From contig CAIPMU010000002.1 in assembly GCA_903866275.1 (NCBI GenBank), forward strand, positions 1 through 64,000: DNA of 64,000 bases, given 5' to 3'. The stretch is from Vampirovibrio chlorellavorus. Its GTDB lineage: Bacteria > Cyanobacteriota > Vampirovibrionia > Vampirovibrionales > Vampirovibrionaceae. This document shows positions 26,434 to 33,831 of the stretch, piece after piece. Positions within the stretch are counted from its first letter, which is position 1; every line of letters begins with the position of its first letter. A program made the translations under genes and the position numbers. The notes under the pieces were generated by a model. It did no database searches and was not told the DNA's origin. It saw nothing but the letters and a program-made list of their open reading frames with translations.

Positions 26434-27420
26434 ATGCCAAAGCCGATTTTACGGGATACGGAAATTGATTTAAGCCCTCTGCTCCGTCAGAAAGTGGTGA
26501 TTTTGGGGTACGGCAATCAGGGGCGTCCTCAGGCCTTTAACCTGAGGGATTCCGGGGTGACCCTTAAAATTGGGGCCCGTCCGGAAAGCCACAAGCGGGA
26601 GCAAGCTCTGGCCGATGGCTTTGAGGTTTTGTCGATTCCGGAGGCCTTGGCCTGGGGTGATGTCATCATGATGCTCCTGCCGGATGAAGTCATGGCAGAC
26701 GCTTATGAGAAAATGATTGCGCCTTATTTGCGGGCTGGTCAGTCCATTGGCTTTGGGCATGGCCTGGCCATTCATGCGGGCTGGATTCATCCAAATCCCG
26801 AGATAAACGTCTTTCTGGTGGCCCCCAAGGCTCAAGGGCGGGGGGTGAGAAACAAGTATGTGGCAGGTTCCGGTGTGCCGGGCCTCTATGCCGTGCATCA
26901 GGATCCCAGTGGCAACACTGAGGCCATTGCGCTGGCCTATGCCAAAGCGCTGGGATGTGGACGCATTGGCATTATGCCGACCACGTTTGCCGAGGAAACC
27001 ACCTGCGACCTGTTTTCGGAACAGGCGGTGCTATGCGGTGGGCTGACCTCCCTGATTAAAACCGCTTTTGAAACTCTCGTGGAAGGTGGTTTTTCCCCGG
27101 AGGTGGCTTATTTTGAGTGCCTCTACGAGGTCAAGCTGATTGCCGATTTATTACATGAGCGTGGCATCAACGGCACCCGCAAGGCCATCAGTTCCACCGC
27201 CCTGTTTGGCGATGTCAGTCAGGGGGATCAGGTGATTGACGGCCATGTGCGCGAAAATATGCGCCGGGTGCTGGATAACATTGTCAGCGGGCGCTTTAGC
27301 GAATCCATGCGGCGAGAGTTCGCCCACGGCAAGCCGGAGATTCGTCGGGCCCTGATGCGAGATGAGCAACACCTGATTGAGCGCACCCATCGGGATCTGC
27401 ATGCGCGATTGAAGTTTTAA
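26434..27420 (+). CDS. ilvC: Divergent ketol-acid reductoisomerase-like protein
   Basis: A 328-residue class I reductoisomerase, the enzyme of branched-chain amino-acid synthesis that rearranges and reduces acetolactate. The ATG at 26434 begins MPKPILRDTEIDLSPLL, the expected N-terminus. NAD(P) binding is GYGNQG (25-30); His109 in FGHG, Asp192 and Glu196 in CDLFSEQAVLCGG, and Glu228 and Glu232 in ECLYE are all retained. Several normally firm motifs differ: RPQAFN replaces H-A-x-A-x-N after the dinucleotide turn, VAPKAQGRGVR replaces V-x-P-K-x-P-G-H-x-V-R, and SSTALFGD replaces S-N-T-A-E-Y-G-D. It could be a true IlvC of a divergent lineage or a paralogue with changed substrate. No ilvB, ilvN or leu gene is nearby. 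Confidence 0.8.
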   Translation: MPKPILRDTEIDLSPLLRQKVVILGYGNQGRPQAFNLRDSGVTLKIGARPESHKREQALADGFEVLSIPEALAWGDVIMMLLPDEVMADAYEKMIAPYLRAGQSIGFGHGLAIHAGWIHPNPEINVFLVAPKAQGRGVRNKYVAGSGVPGLYAVHQDPSGNTEAIALAYAKALGCGRIGIMPTTFAEETTCDLFSEQAVLCGGLTSLIKTAFETLVEGGFSPEVAYFECLYEVKLIADLLHERGINGTRKAISSTALFGDVSQGDQVIDGHVRENMRRVLDNIVSGRFSESMRREFAHGKPEIRRALMRDEQHLIERTHRDLHARLKF

Positions 27421-27616
27421 AACCACAGGGTGAGTGGGCAACTATCCAAGCTGACCATCGTTGTGATTCGGAGTGCACGTGAAGCGTAAGATGCTTGCAT
27501 GGAGCATGAAATGTTTTGTTATATTTTGGTGTGGATTTATACATAAAATGCGCTTGCCTTGGCTTAGCGTTTATCGTACATTAAGGCCTTAAAGTACTGT
27601 AAAAATTGGTTTTTTT

Positions 27617-28117
27617 ATGCCGATTATTTCTTTTGGTTCTCCAGTTGCTGTTTCGGCGTCTGGTGTTTCTCAACCCCTTTCACGACAAATGTCTCGCAGA
27701 CCATCAAATGCCCGTGTCATTCCTCAAGCGTTTACCGCTCCAAAACAGGACCCAGAGTCTTCCAGAGTGCGTCCGGATTCTAAAATGGGGCTTTATATTG
27801 AGCGGGCCAGCCGCAATCAGGAGCGGGCCGAACTCCTGTTAAAACGGGCTAGCCGAGAAGCCTACAGCTTACCGCCTGTAAAGTCTTTTAAAGATTTGGG
27901 TGAACATGTGGAATTGCTCTTGAGAGCGATGGGTTCCTTTGGTTTGAATTTCAAGCATCTCTTTGAATTGGCGACCTGGAATCCTCCCAGCCGCACGCAA
28001 GAGAATTTGAAAGTCTTGTTGAAGCGCCAATCTGATGAACATATATCGTTATTAACAACCCAAGGTATGTCTGAGCGTTCCAAATTGGTGGAATCGGTGT
28101 TCAAAAAGTTGAAATAG
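27617..28117 (+). CDS. Unknown protein with N-terminal ISFG motif
   Basis: I do not recognise this 166-residue protein. It starts MPIISFGSPVAVSASG, a disordered Ser/Pro/Arg-rich region carrying the hydrophobic-x-Phe-Gly motif also seen in the genes at 31657 and 32104. From residue about 57 it becomes helical (GLYIERASRNQERAELLLKR, then LGEHVELLLRAMGSFGLNF) and ends in a basic ESVFKKLK. The gene is AT-richer than its neighbours and has no clear Shine-Dalgarno site; a T-run directly precedes the ATG. There is no membrane segment. Its length and codon quality favour a real gene of lineage-restricted type. Confidence 0.6.
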   Translation: MPIISFGSPVAVSASGVSQPLSRQMSRRPSNARVIPQAFTAPKQDPESSRVRPDSKMGLYIERASRNQERAELLLKRASREAYSLPPVKSFKDLGEHVELLLRAMGSFGLNFKHLFELATWNPPSRTQENLKVLLKRQSDEHISLLTTQGMSERSKLVESVFKKLK

Positions 28118-28425
28118 ACTTCCTCTCCAGTCAGGCATCCTGGGTGAACGAATAGAGGGATTGAACATACTGAGCTTTGAGCCCGATGGTTTCAGCAGAT
28201 GCTGGTCCATCGGGTTTTTGGCCTTTGGGGTAATGATTGATTGTCTGAGTTTGGGGGGGGCTGCAATTTTATGCGGTCTTTGGATTTTATATAGACAACG
28301 CCCGGCTCCAAAAAACGACGTCTATCACTGGTTTCTTTTGGCCCCGCGATCCAATGTCATAAATTCATCCATTTGCAGTTTATATTTTAGTGAGTCCGGG
28401 AATACTATAAAGGAGATACTGTCCT
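28118..28425. other. Intergenic region with an uncertain small membrane ORF
   Basis: A + strand frame from TTG 28161 (95 codons) contains one hydrophobic stretch, GFLAFGVMIDCLSLGGAAIL, and is preceded by AGAGGGA, but it runs into the next gene and ends in unlike sequence. I do not call it a gene. AAAGGAG near 28411 belongs to the following small gene. Confidence 0.35.
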
Positions 28426-28635
28426 ATGACCCCAGTGGCTATCCTTGAAAGGAAAAGTCTGTCTATGAAACAGGCGACGAATGATCAACAAGTGCTACAA
28501 ATTCTGGAGCGCATTGAGAAGCTGAGTCAACGGCCCGAAGATCCCGGTATGGCTTACCGTAATCTGGAAACCATCAACGCGTTGATGAACGCGCTGCGGG
28601 AACGCTTGGCCACCGAAACGGAACTCGGTCAGTAA
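28426..28635 (+). CDS. Small helical protein of unknown function
   Basis: A 69-residue protein that I do not recognise, starting at ATG 28426 behind AAAGGAG. An internal ATG at 28465 with its own AAAGGAAA could give a 56-residue form. The sequence is one long amphipathic helix pair: QVLQILERIEKLSQR, a short PEDPG turn, then YRNLETINALMNALRERL. Such helical hairpins often dimerise. There is no signal or metal motif. It lies upstream of, and convergent to, the malate dehydrogenase gene, with a shared terminator between them. Confidence 0.6.
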   Translation: MTPVAILERKSLSMKQATNDQQVLQILERIEKLSQRPEDPGMAYRNLETINALMNALRERLATETELGQ

Positions 28636-28770
28636 TAGCGTCAACTTGGCGGTTAGATGATTCCTGTCGGGCTTTGCTGAGGCATGCCTAAATGTGGCTA
28701 TGGGCCCAAAGCGTCACGGTGTCATTCATCTGCTCTGAGACTTTATCTATAGAGGCTAATTATGCACAAA

Positions 28771-28800
28771 CAAAAGCCCTGCCATTTGGCAGGGCTTTTG
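28771..28800. terminator. Bidirectional intrinsic terminator
   Basis: Perfect 13-bp stem CAAAAGCCCTGCC / GGCAGGGCTTTTG with loop ATTT, A-rich before and T-rich after on both strands. It lies between the convergent small gene (ending 28635) and mdh (ending 28832) and would stop transcripts from both. Confidence 0.9.
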
Positions 28801-28831
28801 TAGTAGTTGTTAAACCGTTTGTGCTGCTTGC

Positions 28832-29773
28832 CTAGGCGGGCACGAGGGTTTTCAGAGAAGTCACCAGCTCTTGCACCGCATCTGCGGAGTGGCGCAGTTG
28901 GGCTTTTTCGGCGTCGGTGAGCTTGATTTCAATCACTTGCTCAATGCCCTTTTTGCCCAGTTTGACGGGAACGCCCACATACAGGCCTTCAATGCCGTAT
29001 TCGCCCTTCAGGTAGACCGCGCAAGGCAGAATTTTCTTTTTGTCTTTCACGATGGATTCGATCATTTCCAAGACCGAGGCGCTGGGGGCGTAGAAAGCTG
29101 AGCCGGTCTTCAGGTAGCCCACGATTTCCGCGCCGCCGTTGCGAGCCCGGTCGACGATCTTGTTGATGCTGGCTTCATCGAGTAAATCGGCTAACGGAAT
29201 GCCGGCGATGGTTGTGTAACGGGGCAGGGGAACCATCGTATCGCCATGACCGCCCAGTACAAAGCCTTGAATGTCTTCCACGGACACATCTAATGCTTCA
29301 GCGATGAAGCTCTTGTAACGGGCGGAATCCAGAACGCCTGCCATACCGAACACGCGCTCGCTGGGGAAGCCAGTCACTTGCAAGGCCACGTGGCACATGG
29401 CATCCAATGGGTTGGAAACCAGAATGACCATGGCGTTGGGGGCGAATTTTTTAATGTTGTTGCACACATCGGTGACGATCTTGGTGTTGGTGGCCAGCAA
29501 ATCATCACGGCTCATGCCCGGTTTACGGGCAATCCCGGCAGTGACCACCACAATGTCAGAATCCTGAATGACATCGTAGGTATTGCTGCCGATCACGCGG
29601 GTATCGTAGCCATACACCGGGGCAGATTCAGCAATATCCAAAGCCTTGCCCTGGGGAATGCCTTCCAGAATGTCCACCACGGTGACGTACTTGGATAACT
29701 CGGCTTCGGCGAGACGCTGCACCAGTGTAGCGCCTACGTTTCCTGCGCCAATAACGGATATTTTATGTAGCAT
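28832..29773 (-). CDS. mdh: Malate dehydrogenase (lactate-dehydrogenase-like type)
   Basis: NAD-dependent interconversion of malate and oxaloacetate. From ATG 29773, preceded by GAAGGAG at good spacing, it has 313 residues; a longer frame begins at 29809 but lacks support. The dinucleotide turn is GAGNVG (9-14). [14 protein letters not shown] carries the Arg pair and the M-S that distinguish malate from lactate dehydrogenases. NPLDAM, then [14 protein letters not shown], then the catalytic His in [10 protein letters not shown] follow. It is the type found in Bacillus, Chloroflexus and many other bacteria. It diverges from the M20 peptidase gene and ends at a strong bidirectional terminator. 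Confidence 0.95.
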   Translation of the reverse strand: MLHKISVIGAGNVGATLVQRLAEAELSKYVTVVDILEGIPQGKALDIAESAPVYGYDTRVIGSNTYDVIQDSDIVVVTAGIARKPGMSRDDLLATNTKIVTDVCNNIKKFAPNAMVILVSNPLDAMCHVALQVTGFPSERVFGMAGVLDSARYKSFIAEALDVSVEDIQGFVLGGHGDTMVPLPRYTTIAGIPLADLLDEASINKIVDRARNGGAEIVGYLKTGSAFYAPSASVLEMIESIVKDKKKILPCAVYLKGEYGIEGLYVGVPVKLGKKGIEQVIEIKLTDAEKAQLRHSADAVQELVTSLKTLVPA

Positions 29774-29913
29774 CGGGAACAACTCCTTCTCAACGACTGA
29801 CGGCCTCAATGCCTGTATGCTAACATAACCTCGCTTTCCTCTGTAGCGTTTTTCCTATATAACGGGGGCAAGATAGAGTAAAACGCGCTTGGCGCAGAGA
29901 GGTTTCAGAACGG

Positions 29914-31071
29914 ATGAGCCGAGTTTCAACCCCAGTTGAGATTAATCCTGAAACCCTGCTGCACACTTTTCTGGAGATGGTGCGTATCGATAGCCCCAGC
30001 GGGGGAGAAGACGCCTTTCGGGAGTATCTGATTGGTCGTGTCTCTGAAAAAGCGCCAGCGTATGGCTTAACGTATCATGTGGACGCTGGGGGCAACCTCA
30101 TTGTGGACGTGCCGGGGTGTCAGGCTCGCCATGACCGTGTGTTGGTGCTGTCCGGGCATATGGACGTGGTGCCGCCGTGCCACAACATTCAACCTGTGGT
30201 GGAATCCGTGGCCGGGGATCGCATCATTGCCTCCGATAACACCACCGTCTTGGGTGCGGATGACAAGTCCGGGCTGGCTCCCATTCTGGAAGCCGTGTTC
30301 TTTGCGCTGGAGCATCAATTGCCGCGCCCCGCTGTGCGATTGATTTTCACCACCCGAGAGGAAACCGCGCTGGCTGGGGCCAAGGAGCTCGCTGATGAAA
30401 GCTTGCAGGCAGGCTTTGCCATTACTTTTGATCACACGGGCAAGCAGGGCGTGATTATTAATCAGGCCCCGACGTATATTGAATTTGAGATTGAATGCCG
30501 GGGCAAGAGCGTTCATGCGGGTATTATGCCCGAGCAAGGGCTGAATGCCATCGTCTTTGCGGGCAAAGTGATTGAAAAACTGCATCTGGGCCGGGTGGAT
30601 GCCGATACCACCTGCAATATCGGTTTTCTCACGGGTGGCAAGGCCACCAACATTGTGCCGGATTTAGCGGTGTTGCGCGGCGAGCTGCGGGGACATGCGC
30701 CAGAAATCCTGGCCCGCGAGCTGGCCCACATTGAAGCCGTGCTGGCTGAGGTTTCGGCCACAATGCCGGGAACGAGCTATGGATTTACTCAGCAGCCCCT
30801 GTTTGATGCTTATCGCGTGGATGAAACGCACCCCGGCGTCCTGAATTTGATGCAGGCTGCCCGTCAAATCGGTCTGGAATCTTCGTTTATGCGGACCAAC
30901 GGGGGCAGTGACAACAACGTGTTTGTGAAGCGTGGCTTGCCCGGCGTGGTGCTGAGTGCCGGGTATATGGAACCCCATTCTCTCAAGGAGCGCGTCAGGC
31001 TCAGCGAGATGACCCTGTGTGCCCAGTTTGTGTTAGTGATTTTGGATACCTTTGCCCATGAGCCCTTCTGA
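29914..31071 (+). CDS. M20 family metallopeptidase (PepT-like)
   Basis: A 385-residue di-zinc peptidase of the PepT/M20B type, expected to cleave tri- or dipeptides in the cytoplasm. Metal and catalytic residues are His82 and Asp84 in SGHMDVVPP, Asp116 in VLGADDKSG, and the base Glu149/Glu150 in TTREETALAGA. A second metal-binding Asp lies in ITFDHTGKQG, and the C-terminal His is in MEPHSLKERV. The dimerisation domain lies in the middle, beginning with GKSVHAGIMPEQGLNA. No signal peptide. The stop overlaps the following Nudix gene, whose ATG lies within its last codons, so the two are probably translated together. Confidence 0.9.
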   Translation: MSRVSTPVEINPETLLHTFLEMVRIDSPSGGEDAFREYLIGRVSEKAPAYGLTYHVDAGGNLIVDVPGCQARHDRVLVLSGHMDVVPPCHNIQPVVESVAGDRIIASDNTTVLGADDKSGLAPILEAVFFALEHQLPRPAVRLIFTTREETALAGAKELADESLQAGFAITFDHTGKQGVIINQAPTYIEFEIECRGKSVHAGIMPEQGLNAIVFAGKVIEKLHLGRVDADTTCNIGFLTGGKATNIVPDLAVLRGELRGHAPEILARELAHIEAVLAEVSATMPGTSYGFTQQPLFDAYRVDETHPGVLNLMQAARQIGLESSFMRTNGGSDNNVFVKRGLPGVVLSAGYMEPHSLKERVRLSEMTLCAQFVLVILDTFAHEPF

Positions 31072-31660
31072 TACCCCCGCTGCTGATGCCGTAGTCGATC
31101 CGGGCGTCAGTCACTTTGAAGAGAAGACCCTGGATTCCAGGGTGATCTTTGACGGACATATTGCCAAGTTGCGGGTGGATACCGCCTTGCACCCCAGTGG
31201 GGCGCATGTCAGCCGCGAAGTGGTGGAACATCCTGGCGGGGTGGTGGTTTGCCCCATTCTGGATGATGGGCGCATCGTGTTTGTGGAGCAATGGCGCTAC
31301 CCCTTAAAACGCACCCTGCTGGAGCTGCCCGCAGGCAAGCTGGATTGGCATGACGGTATCCCCGAAGACCCGGCCAAGGCCATTCAGCGGGAATTGTGGG
31401 AAGAAACCGGCTACGAGGCCAAACACTGGGAGCAGATCACCACGATTTATACCGCGCCGGGCTTTTGCAATGAGAAACTCTGGTTGTTTAAGGCGACTGG
31501 ACTGTTTAACGGCAACAAAACCCATCAACCCAGCGAGCACGAATGGCTGGACGTGATTTTGCTCACGCCGCAGGAGGCGATGGCCAAGGTCCGCAATCAG
31601 GAAATCGTGGATGCCAAAACAGTGGCCTTACTTTGCCTGTGTTTTGCAGGGGTCGCCTAG
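31058..31660 (+). CDS. Nudix hydrolase, ADP-ribose pyrophosphatase type
   Basis: Expected to hydrolyse ADP-ribose or related nucleoside diphosphate sugars. From ATG 31058 it has 200 residues (a TTG two codons earlier is less likely). The usual ADP-ribose pyrophosphatase strands are present: VVEHPGGVVVCPIL, then VFVEQWRYPLKRTLLELPAGK. The Nudix box is recognisable as EDPAKAIQRELWEETGY with the catalytic REL..EE, but the loop between the box Gly and first Glu holds about four extra residues (LDWHDGIP). YTAPGFCNEKLWLFKA downstream is typical of the subfamily. The start overlaps the peptidase gene; the stop overlaps the next, convergent gene by 4 nt. Confidence 0.9.
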   Translation: MSPSDTPAADAVVDPGVSHFEEKTLDSRVIFDGHIAKLRVDTALHPSGAHVSREVVEHPGGVVVCPILDDGRIVFVEQWRYPLKRTLLELPAGKLDWHDGIPEDPAKAIQRELWEETGYEAKHWEQITTIYTAPGFCNEKLWLFKATGLFNGNKTHQPSEHEWLDVILLTPQEAMAKVRNQEIVDAKTVALLCLCFAGVA

Positions 31661-32061
31661 TTTTTGGCAGGCCAATAAGTGTTTTTAACGGCAAAAGCGC
31701 TACGCAAGCCCATGCCAAAGATGAACGAGAATGGAATCATGGCCAATGCGTGAGCGTGAGGTGGAATGATGACTGTCGCGATGGCCAGCAGTAAGCCAAT
31801 ACCAAAGTCTTTGACCAATTCCCAAGGTTGGAAGATGGCTTTGACAACATTCGTTAGAGCTGTCTTTATGCTGGGTTTGGCTGGGGGCTTAGTCTCCTGA
31901 GCCGCTGGGAGTTTGCCTTTTTGGGGCGTTTTTGGCCCGCCGAAGTGGACTTGATCGTGTTGTGGGGTTTGGCCGAGTTTGCTTGAAGCCACCTGAGGCG
32001 CGTTGCCTGCTGCAGGCGGAATGCCCTGCACAGTTGTTCTGGATACCGGAGAGACAGACAT
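31657..32061 (-). CDS. Unknown Phe-Gly-motif membrane protein, paralogue A
   Basis: I do not recognise this 134-residue protein. It starts at ATG 32061 behind AGAGGAA. Residues 1-65 are disordered and rich in Pro, Gln and Lys, with the motif DQVHFGGPK at 36-44. Residues about 75-125 are hydrophobic, probably two membrane helices around HAHALA (FGIGLLLAIATVIIPP, then MIPFSFIFGMGLRSAF). The C-terminus GLRSAFAVKNTYWPAKN matches GIVRSTVALGRGMFWPDTV in the next gene, so the two are tandem paralogues. Function unknown. Confidence 0.7.
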   Translation of the reverse strand: MSVSPVSRTTVQGIPPAAGNAPQVASSKLGQTPQHDQVHFGGPKTPQKGKLPAAQETKPPAKPSIKTALTNVVKAIFQPWELVKDFGIGLLLAIATVIIPPHAHALAMIPFSFIFGMGLRSAFAVKNTYWPAKN

Positions 32062-32103
32062 GATGGAGTTCCTCTTTTAAAAATGCTGTCCGACTATTTC
32101 GGA

Positions 32104-32697
32104 TTAGCTGGCTTCTTCGGCTTGAGCCTGTTCATTTTTGGGTTTAAGTTTGTTCAGGACTGTATCGGGCCAGAACATGCCTCTGCCTAACGCCACGGTG
32201 CTTCTGACAATCCCGCCCAGGGTCATCCAGATGGGAATCAGAATCAATTGACTACCGGGCAAAATGGTGAGCGGTAATGTAATGATGCTGGCTTGGGTCA
32301 GATCGCTTTTCCAGCCCTTAAAGGGCCATGCAATCGGGTTCCAGCTGCCACCATTAAAGCTTTCCTTGATGGCGGGCCAAATGGTTTTAGCCCGCTTGGT
32401 GAACCAGTTGCCATTGTTGGTCTCTGCAGGTTGTTTTTTTTCTTCTGCTTCCTCTGTTAGTTCTGGTGTTATTTCTGGCTTTTGGACTGTGGAAGCCTTG
32501 CCTGCCTGTGCAGCAGGTGTTTGACCGTTGGCTGGATCGGGGGCTTCAGGGGTTACTGGTGGCTTTGGTTTTTTTTTGCCAAAACGAACAGTGTCTTGTG
32601 GTGTAGTCAGTTTGGCCAAGGGTTGGTCGAATGGTTTTATTGGCTGCGTTTGGGAGCTGGTAGGCTGGATATTTCCAAATGAGACGGTGCTGGGCAT
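32104..32697 (-). CDS. Unknown Phe-Gly-motif membrane protein, paralogue B
   Basis: A 197-residue protein from ATG 32697 (a TTG at 32709 overlaps the AGAGGA site, which therefore favours the ATG). The N-terminus has two Phe-Gly motifs, STVSFGN near residue 5 and DTVRFGKKK near 36, in a long Pro/Ala/Glu-rich disordered region. The C-terminal half has an aromatic amphipathic segment (WFTKRAKTIWPAIKE, then WNPIAWPFKGW), then two hydrophobic stretches (SIITLPLTILPGSQLILIPI) and the shared end RSTVALGRGMFWPDT. The tail is acidic. It is clearly related in layout to the downstream gene, 42 nt away, and both are probably one operon. No known family. Confidence 0.7.
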   Translation of the reverse strand: MPSTVSFGNIQPTSSQTQPIKPFDQPLAKLTTPQDTVRFGKKKPKPPVTPEAPDPANGQTPAAQAGKASTVQKPEITPELTEEAEEKKQPAETNNGNWFTKRAKTIWPAIKESFNGGSWNPIAWPFKGWKSDLTQASIITLPLTILPGSQLILIPIWMTLGGIVRSTVALGRGMFWPDTVLNKLKPKNEQAQAEEAS

Positions 32698-33057
32698 GGT
32701 GACAGTCAATCCTCTGGGTTGTAAGGCAGATGGGGTAAATCTGTGTGCGTAGACAGTTAAAAACAGGACACGTTCATTTAATGCTAGTCAGTTTCTGCAT
32801 GAAGCCATGAACAGGCGCATGATGAAATGAGTCAACGCTCAACGAAGTGGCAGTTTTTTGGGGTAATTCAATCATACAAGGACGTGGTGACAAAAGTGGG
32901 ACGATGACTGAACGCATTTGATTTCGGGAGGGAGGGGTGCGATTCCGCCCGAAGGGCGACTGTTCCGGATGGGTGCATTTCGTTTAAGATGTTGTCTAGC
33001 ACCGTTGAAATACGTTTAGGCCCCCGATTCGGGGTGTTCTGCGGGAGGGACCATCCT
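32698..33057. other. Intergenic region with small hairpins
   Basis: No gene seen. Two short GC-rich hairpins occur: CGCCC-GAA-GGGCG at 32946-32958 and CCCCG-ATT-CGGGG at 33022-33034. The second lies just upstream of the pyrF ribosome site (GGGAGGGA) and could influence its translation, but neither is followed by a T tract. Confidence 0.45.
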
Positions 33058-33831
33058 ATGCCTCTATCACCCAGACCTATGGCGACATCATCAGTTACAC
33101 CGTCTTCTCTGGCGGAGCGCCTCTTTGTGGCGCTGGATTATCCGGATGCCGCCAGTGCGCTGGCCATGGCGGAACAGTTGGCCCCGCTGGGTGTCAGCTA
33201 TAAAGTGGGCATGCAGCTGTTTTATGCCGAGGGCATGACTCTGGTGCGCCAGTTGCAGCCTTACGGTAAAACAGTGTTTGTGGATTTGAAAATGCACGAT
33301 ATTCCCAACACCGTGGCGGGCGCCGTGGATTCTCTGGTGCGGCAAGGGGTGGATTTTCTGAACATTCACACCCAGGGCGGCGCGGAGATGATGACGGCTG
33401 CGGTCCGGGCGGCCCGGGATGCGGCCAGTGCCTCAGGGCGACTGGTGCCGAAGCTGATTGGCGTGACCTTGCTCACCAGTCTCTCCGGCAAGCACCTGCG
33501 GGAGTTTCTTTTTGTGGAAAGCGCGTCGGTGAGCGAATACGTGCAGCATCTGGCCATGAACGCCAAGCACAGTGGGCTGGATGGCGTGGTCTGCTCGGCG
33601 CAGGAAGCGCCTGTTTTGCGGGAAGTTTGCGGGCCGGATTTTCTGCTGGTCACGCCGGGGATTCGTCCTGCGGGCGGGCATGAGCAGGATCAGTCGCGGG
33701 TGATCACGCCCGCTCAGGCTATGCGAAACGGTTCGGATTATCTGGTGGTGGGGCGTCCCATTACCGGGGCCGCCGATCCGCTGGCGGCAGCCCAGGCCAT
33801 TCTGGATGAAATGCGGGAAGCCCTGGCATGA
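33058..33831 (+). CDS. pyrF: Orotidine-5'-phosphate decarboxylase
   Basis: Last step of UMP synthesis: decarboxylation of OMP. The ATG at 33058 has a strong GGGAGGGA site; an earlier in-frame start at 32989 would run through the hairpin region and is less likely. 257 residues. RLFVALDYPDAASAL opens the barrel, the catalytic Asp-Lys-Asp array is in VFVDLKMHDIPNTV, and the phosphate-binding Arg is in YLVVGRPITGA. LLVTPGIRPAG is also conserved. The first 20 residues are a variable Ser/Pro tail. The last codon overlaps the ATG of the amidase gene by 4 nt (ATGA), so the two are translationally coupled. Confidence 0.95.
   Translation: MPLSPRPMATSSVTPSSLAERLFVALDYPDAASALAMAEQLAPLGVSYKVGMQLFYAEGMTLVRQLQPYGKTVFVDLKMHDIPNTVAGAVDSLVRQGVDFLNIHTQGGAEMMTAAVRAARDAASASGRLVPKLIGVTLLTSLSGKHLREFLFVESASVSEYVQHLAMNAKHSGLDGVVCSAQEAPVLREVCGPDFLLVTPGIRPAGGHEQDQSRVITPAQAMRNGSDYLVVGRPITGAADPLAAAQAILDEMREALA

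Noticed and set aside
28161-28448. 95-codon + strand frame with one hydrophobic stretch
   Set aside because: It starts at TTG, overlaps the better supported gene at 28426 and shows no family features. A small membrane protein cannot be excluded but evidence is thin.
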